Assembly: GCA_050084985.1 (NCBI GenBank)
Contig: JBITNC010000001.1
Coordinates: 15,624,001 to 15,688,000, forward strand
DNA: 64,000 nucleotides
Direction: 5' to 3'
Source of the DNA: Nageia nagi
Taxonomy: Eukaryota > Pinophyta
The number at the start of each line of letters is the position of its first letter. Position 1 is the first letter of the stretch. Of the stretch, positions 36,201 to 48,200 are shown in pieces. The notes beneath the pieces are model-generated. The model was not told where the DNA came from, did no database searches, and worked only from the letters and a program-made list of their open reading frames with translations. Position numbers and translations under genes: made by a program.

Positions 36201-39200
36201 TACCTCTCTTCATTCCCCAAAGGCTTATGCGGAAATGCAATCGGCTTGTGGAATGCAGTATCATAGAGATGTGCGATTATGCTCTTAGGATCATAATTTC
36301 TTGCAGCAGCTTCCTTGAAAAAGTTGTATTGCCGCAATTCCTCCTTCTTATTGGTTGCCTCAACCCATGTCTAGCACACATACTTGGATATGGAGATAGG
36401 CAAATTGATAGTAGCGTTCTTCTTCTTCCAGATCTTTTCCTTCAAGAACAGGAGTTTCCTGGCAAACTCCATGAGAATCAAGCTATCACTGACATATCTT
36501 GGCAGGAGTAGGGGTTGCTCCTCTGAGCCATAGAATTTGATATATGTATGGTCAACATTTTGCAGATGAAATCTGCATGTACGCTGATAGCTTGAATAGC
36601 CACATCAGAAATTTTCTTCACAACGGACTCCCCCTTGATATCCTTGTAGATATCGTATTCCCAATGATCAGTCCTCTCATAGAAACACTGGAACTTGTTT
36701 TGGTACCACCACCTCTGATAAGATCTCCACACAGGGACTTTCTTTTGCCCCAAGTACCTTTCATTAGCTAACTCCTTGGATCTGACTTTACCATGCAACA
36801 ACAGGTGCACAAGATAAGAGTCCATATAGAATCTCTTCGAGGAGCCAAAATAGGCTAACTGATGGCGTAGGGCATCACTGATTACCCCAGCCCATCGAAT
36901 AGGTTTTCTCGAGCTGATGACTGCAATGAAGCCCATGAACTCCCTCCTATACTTGACATCATTTTCCTGACCAGTCACCCTTGATAGAAGAGTGATCAAC
37001 TTTGCCACAACAGGCAGAAACTCCTCTCTCCATGCGTTGATCAAACTCGGACCTTGAAGGTTTTGATAATCCTCTAACAACCAAGGCCGAATGTAATCCC
37101 CAGGTCGAGTTGTGGAATTATGGAACTCCTTAGAATACGTCAATGTGTAATCGTCCCCATATCTTCTCCAGCAGAAGGCTTCTTCGATTCCAGCAGGGGA
37201 AAAATCCATGATCATGTTACCCTCTGTGTCCCACAGGACCCTTTTGTCATATTCACACTTCCTAGCTACCTCACTACATAGGTTAGGAAAAGGTACTACA
37301 AATGGCATCATAGCGGCATTGAAGAAGCCGCTTCTGTGGATGAGCTCTTTCAATAAGTCCTCTTTGCTGATGGAGGACGTGGAGGCTAACATCTGGATGG
37401 GGTCCAAGTTTCCCCAATTTGTGTCACCAACAAAAATATTCTCCCCTTGAACTTGGCTTCAGGGAGCTCTAGTCTCTCTTTCTCCTGAAATTCAATCAGG
37501 TTTTCTTTCAAAAGTCGGGTCATCTGGCCTTTAGTTACATGTCTTTCAAACAACTGGCCCTTTACCTTCCTGGCCCTCAATGGAGGTGCTCTAATGCCGG
37601 AAGCCATGCAAGAATATAGAGTTAGGCTTGGAGGACACCTAACATACAATGAGAATTGCTTTCCCTTTTTATATGAGATGCATGGAGGGTGGATGCATGG
37701 TAGGGCACATGCTTGCCATTTTTCTCCTTCTCCTCTCAACTCCTAGCCTCCCACACTTGACCTGTTTCAGCTTACAATCCCGAGCGCACAGTTCTTGATG
37801 ATTGCAAAAGCATAGCTTGAAAAGCATGCAACTGGGCCTGGGGTCACTTAGTCAAATTTTGGAACATCCTTCTTCACCTCAATTCTGGGCACATGGATCT
37901 GGATAAGTGCTTGAGCATAGCCTTGAAAGCATGTGACTAGGTTTAGGGAAAAGACTGAAATGCCTTAGCCGAAAAAAGGCTACCTGGGTGCACAATGTCC
38001 CCCAAAACTTCTTCTCTTACTGGTCGCATGGTTTGGAATGAGTGCAAAAGCATGCATGGGAAATGGTGCGATTGAAAGGGGTGGTAAAATCTGAAGTGAA
38101 GTGGTTGAAATGACTAAGGGGTGAGGTGATATTTATAAATTCCTGCACTGCCACGTGTCACCTCTGGGTTGGCAAACCTAGGGTCAAATGATGGAGCAAG
38201 GACAAGGGTGCATGGTTTTTGATGGGTTCAAAAGCTCATGATGAAAAGCATGCGACTAGTCTTCCGGGTACTTAGCCAAATTCCAAGCTAATGTTGAAGT
38301 TCAACCCTTGGTCGCACCGTTCTGGAAGGGTGCTAAAGCATGCCTCTTAATCCTTGCGCCTGGGGTTTGGCATGCTTCTCAAGACCAAAATTTCCAAAAA
38401 TGGCTTGAAAAATGCAAGCTTGTTCTAGGTTGCACGTTTTGGAAGGGGCGCTTTTCTCCCTTTTTCCCATGCTCTGCTCCAGACAAGTTTGCAAACTGAA
38501 ATAATGGGGCTGACTTCCTTTTAATAGCCCTCCAGGTAGGAAAGGTGTCGCCATGTGATAGGTGCGGAAAAAGGCCCAATGCATGAGTTCCCACTTGTCA
38601 ACAAATGGGGCCTAACACTTAGCCAATTTTCCCTTCATGGATCTGGTTGCATGGTTTCGGATGGGTGCAAAAGGACTCATTCAAAAATGTGCGACAAGCC
38701 TTGGTTGCTTCGAAAATGGCTAAGTCCCTTTCCTTCTCGTTGCATGGGTCTGGATGGGTGCAAAAGGACCTATTCAAAAGCATGTGACTACCTTTTGTGA
38801 CTTCAAGAAAATGACTAAGTATGAAACTCATCATGGTTGCACCATTTTGAGTGAGTGCAAAAGGACTCACTCAAAAACGTGCGACAACTCTTCATAGTCC
38901 CCAAAAATGGCTAAGTATGAGCTTTTTCTTCTTCGTCGCACTGTTTTAGGTGAGTGCAAAAGGACTCACTCGAAAACATGCGACAGCCTTCCATGCAACA
39001 AAAAATGCTAAGTATGAAGGGGCATTCACCTTGGTCACATCCTTTTGAATGAGTGCAGAAAGGACTTGCCGAAAAACATGCGACAAGCTGAAAAGACCTG
39101 ATTTTTCCTTGTATTTTGACCAAAATGATACACATAAGAAATGCAAAAGAAAGGATGACGAATCCCTACAGGACAAAGACCTCCAAAGTGCCATTCTCCA

Positions 39201-42200
39201 ACATGAAATGCAAAGGACAATGATGAAAACGCTGAAAGGGATTGGTCGCATGGTTTGAAAGGAGTGCAAAAGCACTCACTGGAAAACATGCGACAAGCTG
39301 AAGTATGCAACTGTCTTGACTTGACCATGATAATGTAGTTAAAACATGTTTCCTAGAGTTAGACCAAACATACGCATTCCCTTTTGAATAATTTCTTCCA
39401 TGCACTTCTAGTTGTTACTATTTCGAGGGTCCTCAAAATGCAGAAATTTTGAGGGGTGTTGTGCATGCACAACAATATCTTCAACCAAAAATTCAACCAC
39501 TATCTAATTGGTTTTTACCATAGTTGGACAAATCATTTGCTTTCTAAAACTGGCCAACAATTGTCTCTTAGAGCCTCATGATAGCAATGCTAAAAATATT
39601 TGAGATGCGAATATCATGAGTTATTTGGAACAGCAGGACCTAGGCACTATGTTAAAGACCTTTTCAAAGTCTATAATGCAGAAAAATTCTATAGAAGATC
39701 ATTTCCAGGCATCCTTGATCTAGTCAACGAGTAAAATGTGATCAATAAATTTTTCTCTGTTTGCTACAGGTCTAGAAATGACCTGGTGAAATAACACATT
39801 ACGTGATAATGATGACATTGTTTGATAAGCTGAAACTATAGAACTCTTAGTAATTTTCAAGTTTCAATATAAAGCAACATTAAAGTGTTTTTTATCTTTG
39901 ACCCCTCAATCAAAATAACAGTTAAGAAAATGAGGTTCATGTAATTCTAATTTCATGTTTCTTTCCCACTAATTTTTTTTTGGAAGGGTAATGCAGTAAA
40001 ATGAAATTTATGTCCTAAATTACTGCCTTTACAATCCTAATGATTTGGTAGATGATGATTTGGAAAATTAATGTTTACAGTTTATTTATATGGTTTGCTA
40101 AGTTAATTTTAATGAATTTACACGTGTATGTGCAAATTCCATAGATGATTACTTAAAGAATTGATTTTTCTTTATATGCCTCGTTAAGTTAGTTTTTATT
40201 TATTTACGCTTATATCCTTCATCTTTGAATGAGAAAGTTTGTGTATTTTGCATAACAATCCCTTAATATTCTGTGGTGAAGGACATGCTTGTAAATGTTA
40301 AATGGCCACACTTTATGGTTCTTAGAAGAGAAAAGACATGTAGAAGCCACTTAATATTTTTTGCTACTTGTTTTCATTGAATGAATGCCACAGAAAGATG
40401 ACAATAATTTTAAGTATGAATGATTACTTTCATTTGATGTTGCTTGCCATAATATTTTCCAATGGCGTAACCTCATGAATTGTAACACAGATTCTTGGAG
40501 GCATTTGGGCAGACAAAATTGGTGGAAAGCTCGTATTGGGATTGGGAGTAATATGGTGGTCAATTGCAACTGTTCTTACACCTATAGCTGCAAAGGTTGG
40601 ATTACCATTGTTGCTTTTTGTTCGTGCATTAATGGGGGTTGGTGAGGTGAGTGTCTTCGCTTGTTATACAACACGTGCATTTTAGATTTCATGTAATATT
40701 TTCTTTTGGCAAGTCTCAATCTCACCATGTATTTCAATTTTACATTCTTATGGAACTTTGATAAATATTAAGAACATCAAGCTAACTCTTTGTATCTTGA
40801 ACACAAAAGCACTCAAGCAAGCTTTATCATTTGCTATTCATGATTCTAGTTTTTTCCAGTTAGTGCACATAAAGCAATACATATCTTATTAGGTTAGGAA
40901 TCATAACACTAATTACATTGATTTCTTTGTACTCATCCTGTTGACACATACATGTTGATTTCTTCTTACCCTTGTTCAACTATTTGGGCTTCTTCTCTGG
41001 ATGCAATTTCCAACACTCTTCAGTTGTGTGTTCATCTACATCACAATGATTATAGTGCCTTCCATCGTTTTGCACTGTTGTAGAAGACTGCTTGGGCTGA
41101 TTTTTATTGTCAACTTTGCCTTTTTTTTCATCTTTTGTAGTACTAGGCTGATTTGAGATTTGCTAAGTTTTACTTGGTATTTTACTCTTTGTTTCCAAGT
41201 ACATTGCTTTGACACATGCCTCATCTATGCTTGTGACATTGAAAAGTGCCATCTCGGTTTTGAGATGATAATGTAATCCTCCCTTGTACTTTTTCAAAAT
41301 TGTTGGGTCTTGCAGATTAATATTCAACATCACTGCTTGCTTCTTGAACTCAATGGTGTAATCTTGAACATCTAGCCTTTATTTCTGCCTCAAATTTGGC
41401 ACCTCCCCTCCATCCTCTCTTGGTAGCCAACATGATAGAATTGAGCTGTAAGTGCAACAATAAATTGCGCCCATGTTTGTACAGGTGGTTGTGGATTTAG
41501 AGCCAAATCAGTAACATATGCCTCCCACCATGTGAGAGCATGGCCTCCAAACTTGGGTCTAGCAAAACTGTCTTTTTGGGGTTCTGTATAATGCTTGGTA
41601 CTGAAGTAAATCTCCAGCTGTTTCAACCTACCATTCAACTTTTCAAGGTCCAATTCTCCACAACATATGGGTATGTCCAACTTCACTTCCATTTTAAATG
41701 GGTCTACCAACAAGGGCATCGAACCAAATGTTGAAGCGCCTTTGTCTTCCTCTCCCACAAAAATCTTGAGTTCTTCATTTTTGGGTTAGGACAATGTAAC
41801 ATCCCTTTTGTACTATATAAAAATAATTTAAGAGCCAAAAAGGATTTCTTAATAACATCCCTTTTGGAGTTTATTTAAAAGTGATCTTGTAGTTGTTTTG
41901 TATAACTTGGGATATGAATTAATTGGTCCATGGACCCCACTGTGAGCCCCTAGTGGGACGTATCCCTCCCAAGTTTAGAATAGGATATATTAATGTACTT
42001 GGAGATTCCAGACTTGATTGTGGGAATCCCAAGAGCTTGTATACATTAATAAATCAGGATTGAGGATTGCATGCTTGTGCCAGCCTTGGGGATTCCCCAA
42101 GACCCCACGTTGGCCCATCACAGACACCTAGGTTCCCACACATGGCACATAGACTTGTCACGCACGTGGGCATGCGTGGCACCCCTTGACCCTGCGTTGG

Positions 42201-45200
42201 CATTTATGGCACCCAAGAATCCCACGTTGGCATGCTTGATACCTAGGCACCTACTTTGGGCATCTTGAGCCCTCTGAAGGCTAACATTGGGGCCTTAGAG
42301 CCTAGTGATGATTCTAAGGTGAGATCTAGGACTTGGTTGAGGGTATAAGAAGACTTGGAGGCTCATTTGCTGGACACATTTGATTATTATTACTTCTACA
42401 CTTCTACATTATCTGGTGGACACAACCTTTGCAGAGCACTGAGTGTATTCCTTAGGTGGAGCACCTAAGAGGGTTGTCAAGCTGAGGGATCTTGGCAATC
42501 TACGGAATTGGTGGACCACCATTTCCCATCTGGTAGTATCCGAGGTGGAGTCTCTACCATGCGAGTGGTTATCCAGATCTGAGGAGGGTCCCTTCGGTGG
42601 GGAGGAGTCAAATTGTGAGGAGGCACTATTGTCCCTCGTCCGTCCAGTATAATTAGAAGAGTTCCTCCGGCCCAGTTCAGCTCCCAAGAGGCTGACGTCA
42701 GCCCTTTGGGCTTGCTTATGTATTGTACTTCCTTGTTCATGATAATATAAGCCATGGGCACTTTGGATCTCAGCATTGTATTCTTGGTGTGGCATCATTT
42801 GGTGCATTTGTGCATGTGTAGGCCATACGTTGGCATTGTAAATCTTCTTGTATTGTTTATTGTTGTATTTGGCCCATCATTGGCATTATGAGGTGTGTAT
42901 GTGTGTAGGAGACCCATCATTGGCATTGTGTAGAGATATTGTGCTTGTGGGAGCCCAACATTGGCATACTAGGGTTTGTGTGGTGTCAATTGGATGCCCT
43001 AGTTGGTTTTTGTTAATTGTAATTGTTGATATTTGTTGGAGATCCTATTTGGATCATTACAGACAATTTATTTTGTAGCATTTCCATCAGCTTGGTTAGT
43101 TGTGAAAGAGTGTCCTCCATCTTGAGAAATTTGTTAACAATTGTAAGATCCCAAATACAATCTCAAGTGCAAATAAGCCAATTAATTATCAAATTCAAGC
43201 AAATATACACCCATGTATGGACTAGAGCATCAAAATCAAGCATAAACAAGCCCAAAATGCTAATGTCTCGCATATACAAGCACAAATGCACCAAAATAGC
43301 CCAACATTGCAAGTATGGAAGCATACACATCAAACACAAATACAAATATTGAGATCCAAGATGCCCACAACTGTATTAATGATGAGAAATGGAAAATAAT
43401 ACAATACCATGCCCAAAGGGCTCAACGTTGGCCTCTAAGGAGCCAACTAGGGCATACAAATATGCAAATGTGATCACTGCTGGAACAATGGATGGGACAG
43501 CCACACTCCCTCAAGCCCGGATGCTCTATTGCAGAACTCCAAAACCTGGGAACCAATGAAGGTAGGAGTGCAACCTCAAAATACCACCGGGTGGACTAAG
43601 ATGCTACACCTTAACCATAGATTAGCAAGATCCCTCAACCTACTAACCCCCCTAGATGGTGCATCTAGGGGAAGATTGCTTGACGTTGTGCCAAGACTTG
43701 TGTCCACTGGATGGTAGGAGAAATATTATCAAATCAGGTATATCCATGCAGTGATGCTCCAACGCCTAATATAGCTTAAGCTTGGATCTAGAACATCTCC
43801 TCGGAATCATCCATGCCTCTCCTATCCAACATTAGCCTCCTAGGGGCCCTCAAATGCCTCAAACATGTCATAAATGCTCATGCATGGGGTGTAGAGCCTC
43901 CCTAAGGTGTGATGTAGGCCTCCAAGGGTGATGGGATGCCTCCAAGTCCAATGTTGAGGTCCTAGAATTCTCTCCATGTCATGCGTTGGGTTTTTGGGAG
44001 TCATACATGTGCCTAGATCCTATTTTCATATCCATACAAGGCCTTGGGATTCCCACAATCAATTCTTGGGATCTCTAAGTACATAAAATAACATTAAATC
44101 ATGCTATCCTATGCTTGGGAGGAAGATGTCCCACTCAGGGCTCACAGTGGGGTACAACGGACCTTTATCATTTCTATCCCAAGTACTAACACTAATGCAT
44201 AAATAAATAATTAAATATTTACAAAAGAGGAATCCGTCGGATTCCATAATTAATTATATTTTACAAAAGAGAATGTTATAAGGCCTCCCCACTCGAATTG
44301 CTTGTCCTCAAGCAATTGTAAAATGCCACAAAATATTGTCTTCCAAGAATCCTTTGGCTTTGTTAACTGTTGAAATGGAATGCAACTTAAATAAATCTCC
44401 CCCATAATGAGGATCCTATATCAAACGTTCTAGTCCCCTTCTCATGTGTCAACGTTGTGTGCAAAAATTCTGATATGCTACTGAGATTTAATCTGCTTCT
44501 GGCAATCCACATTAAGCACAAAATGATTGCAAGTATTCTAGTGCAACGATGCTTATAATACACAAGAGTGTTGTTGTGCCCGCACAACACACCCCAAAAT
44601 ACAAGATTTTGGGGACCCTATTTTTGCAAAGGCAATGAGGAGCATTGCCTTGAGATTGGCTTTGGGTGATGGATAGTTCATTCTGAAGAGTGCAAACGTG
44701 ATATCAAGGAGCGATTCAAGGAGATCTTGCGACAAAGGCGCTGAAGAGTATTAAAGTATCCAGTCACCAATTTTGCAGCCAAGGAGCTAGGATCTAAGAA
44801 AGAATATTAGAGTACAGATTTTTGGTCTAGAGTGCAAGAAGTGGAGATGGGGTCGTTTCTTCAGATTTTTAAGCTCACAAGTGCCGAGTGTGATGAAAAT
44901 GAGCATTTTTGCAGTGTTCAAGTCCGGGAGTAGTGGATGCAGCTAAGATGACAAAAACAAGTGTTTTTGTCAAGTATGAGTCCGAAAAGCTCAAAAATGG
45001 TCATTATCATGAAAAGACGCATTTTGGTCGATTTTGAGCCTGGAAGAGGTTAGTATAGTAAAGATGTGCTTTTTCGCACCATTTGAGCCCAGAAAGCTCG
45101 AAAATAGTCAAAAATGCAAAGTTGAGTTCAAAATGATCGTTTTTTCAGACTTAAGGCCTGAAAATGATAGACAATGACAAGTTTGAGTTTGAAAAGGCAA

Positions 45201-48200
45201 AAATGGTCATTTTTGCATCATTTGAAATCGGAAATCATTGAAAATACAAAGTTTGAGTTCGAAGATGCCGAAAGTGGCATTTTGGTCGAGTTTGAGCTCG
45301 AAAATGTTGGAAATGGATGAAAATGCACAGATTGAGTCCGGGATGGCCTTGAAATGCACGTTTGAGTACCCCTAGCCCTAGGTACATTTTCCCAAGGTAT
45401 TGAAGACCCAAACGAGGGGAAAATGGTGCGTGTTTTTCAAAGATAAATGCAAATGGTGTCAGAATTCAAGTCCAAGAGCTTCATTGGAGAGATAAGATGA
45501 ATTCTATCACAATTAAGACTTGAAATTTTTGATTTTGACCAAGTATAAGGCACTCAAATCCTAGGCCCAGTTTTTCCAGCCTATGGGAAAACCATAGAAA
45601 TGATTTTTGGCACCTAGATGGTGGAGGAAAAGTGGAAATGCATAGAAATTCAAATGTGAATGCATAGATGGATGGAAGAGGTGATTTTAAGGCACTTTAG
45701 GTCTTCATTTTTTCAAGTTTGAACAAGTTTAGACCCCCAAATTCCTAGGCGCAAGTTTCCAAATGATTTCAAATCCAATGGGATGAATTTCGGTGCCTAG
45801 ATTGACAAGATGAAGTGTTTTTTGCTCAAAAAAACATGTTTAGATGCTTGGGAACAAGGAAGAGACCATTCTAAGCACATTTAATACTCAAAATTTTCAA
45901 TTTTGAGCACTTTTGAGCATCCTAAAGGCTAGGCGCAGCTTTGGGGAGCTATGGAAATCCATTGAAGTGAAAAATGGCACCTAAAATGAAACATTTGACA
46001 AAATTTGGTCAAAATCAAGTTTGAGGTGTCCATTAAGTGAAATTTGGCATTTTGAACACTTTTAGGTCTTGGAAATATCAATTTTGAGCATGTTTTGAGG
46101 CCCAAAATGCTAGGCGCAGGTTTGCAAGGCTATGGAAATCCAATGGGATGAATTTTGGTGCCTACCATGAGGAAAAAAGATAAATTTTGAACAAAACTCA
46201 ATTTTGAAGGTTTGAGAGCAAGGAAAAAGGCATTCCAAGGCACCTTAGGTTTACAAAATTTCATTTTAGAACAAGGGAAATGCCCCAAAGGGTTTAAACG
46301 CATGTTTTTATGCCAATGGGATTCCAATCAAGTGAATTTTAGCGCCTAAGTCAAGGAGGGAGATCGATTTTTGATTAAAAACCAAATTTGGAGGCATAAA
46401 TGGATGAAAGACCGCATTTCAAGCATATTTAAACTTGCAAATTTTCATTTTTGAGAAAGTTTGGGGGCAAAAATATCTAGGCACAGGTTTGGGGCTCATT
46501 GAAGATTCATAGGACTGAATTTTGGCACCTAAGGTGGAAAAATTTGATAAATTTCACTCAAAAATCGAGTTGGACCCTTTCATTGCATAGAAAAGGGCAT
46601 TTCTAGCACATTTAACACTTGAAATTTTTGATTTTGGGCCATGGAAACCCTTCAAAAAAGAAGGCACAGATTTTCATGCCATTGGGAATCCATAGACTTG
46701 AAAATTGGTGCCTAACATGGGAGAATGTGAAGATTTTTTCCAAAAATCAAATTTTTTTGACATATTTGCGAGGAAAATGCCATTTTGAACATATTTAATA
46801 CTTCAAATTTTCAATTTTGAGCAACTTAAAGGAACCAAAAGCTAGGCATAGTTTTCCAAGTGTATGGAATTCCAATGAGATGAAAACTAGTGCCTAACTT
46901 GAAGAGGAACATCAAATTTTGCTCAAAATTCAAAATTTTTGCCTTCATTGCATGTAAAATGACATTCTAAGCATCTTTAAACTTTGAAAATTTTGAATTT
47001 GAGCAAGTTAAAGGGCCCAAAAATCTAGGAGGCATTTCTCATTCCTATGGAAATTTCACTTTTTATCTTTCGAAATCCATAGACATGAAAATGGAAAAAA
47101 TTGTCAAAAACTTCAAATCTTTCCCAAAACCTTCTAAAAGCCCCAAAACTTCTCAAAAATTCCCAAGTACCTTGTAATCCTATCCTCCATCCATCCATAA
47201 GCTCAAATCCACTTTTTGAAAAATTTCCAAATTTTGGACCTCCCTATCTTTTTCAAAAAATAGACCCAAAAATCCACTTTTTCGAAAAACTCTTAGAATT
47301 CCCTGAAAATTTGCCACAATGATCACCAAACAGGAAAATCCAAATTCAAAGAAAGGAGCTTAAAAGAATACCAGAAGGATCCAGAATGAAGATTTGAAGC
47401 TCCAATTTTTTACAAATTGATGCAAAATGCCTCGAAATACATGGCAGAGGGCATCAATTTTTTGTAAATATTTTATTTTTAGCATATTTTAGTGGGATAA
47501 GATTGTTCTTCCACTAAAATGATATGGTAATCTCAATTTAGCATTCAAATTAGCATTTTAAAGCTTTTTTAAGAATTAAGGCAACACCCTCAAATTTTGA
47601 CCTAAAAAGTTTATAAATAGACCATAGGGGGTCACATTTTGAGGTAGAATGTTGTAGTCAAAGAAATTTCTAATTTTTTCAAAATTGAAATTTTTTGCAA
47701 TTGAGGAGCAAATTGATGTACTTGTGCAAAACTCTTTTGTAAACATAATACAAATGGCTACAAGTTGATTTAAAGTGTGTTTTCATCTATGGGAGTGGTG
47801 GATTGATATTTTTAGAGCAATTTCTATAATTTGAATAGTTTTGTGCCTTGTCTTTGAAAACTCTCAAATTTTAAGAGAACTTATTGCAAAATTTTCTAAA
47901 ATGTTTGAATTGTCTTAAATTGTTGCTAATTCATCACTTGCTTGTTAAATGTTTCATATTCTGAATTGACTTTCTCTTAAGATATCTTCATAGATTTTTT
48001 GTTCAAAACTATCCACCTTCACTCACATTTAGTCCACTTGATTGCATCGATCCTATTCACAGAGTACCGACAACTAGTCTTGCTTCTCACTCATCTTTGA
48101 AATTATTGGACAATAGTTCATTTCAAAGACTTGATTGAATTGAACAAGATTTCTTAACCTATCCGAGAGAAAGAACATTTAGACAATGTTGCATTGTGAT

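Larger units (their letters stand above)
32759..39474 (-). mobile_element. Giant LTR-like insertion B (6.7 kb) containing an ORF
   Basis: On the minus strand it starts at 39474 with TGTTGTGCATGCACAACA and ends CATACCAACA at 32759. Order is the same as in A: two-hairpin terminus, hairpin array, promoter, second TATA (37664-37675), ORF (37607-34152) and tail with two copies of the GATGAGTTTTTGCTCCCAC motif. The U5 end (GGCAAGGAAAGAAAAC...CCAACA) parallels that of the solo LTR ending at 48540. Flanking 5-mers are CTATT and ATATC, so the target duplication has decayed or the copy is recombinant. Confidence 0.7.
5826..40490 (+). other. Intron 3, 34.7 kb, packed with nested retroelements
   Basis: This 34,665-bp phase-0 intron separates exons 3 and 4 of the transporter. 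Its first 800 bp (5826-6633) and last 1 kb (39475-40490) are AT-rich, apparently original intron with no gene. Everything between consists of LTR elements in both orientations, annotated separately. Confidence 0.9.

Noticed and set aside
36478-37407. 309-codon frame considered as an ordinary host gene
   Set aside because: It is part of a longer broken ORF repeated at 26444 and 63503 and enclosed by LTR-like termini, so it belongs to a repeat family.
37760-39300. Regularly spaced repeats considered as a CRISPR array
   Set aside because: The repeats are imperfect hairpins with degenerate spacers in plant intron DNA, with no cas genes. Copies of the same array accompany LTRs elsewhere in the window.
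38619-39328. Several overlapping frames of 69-109 codons
   Set aside because: They all arise from the hairpin array, with the same repeated phrase in each frame.
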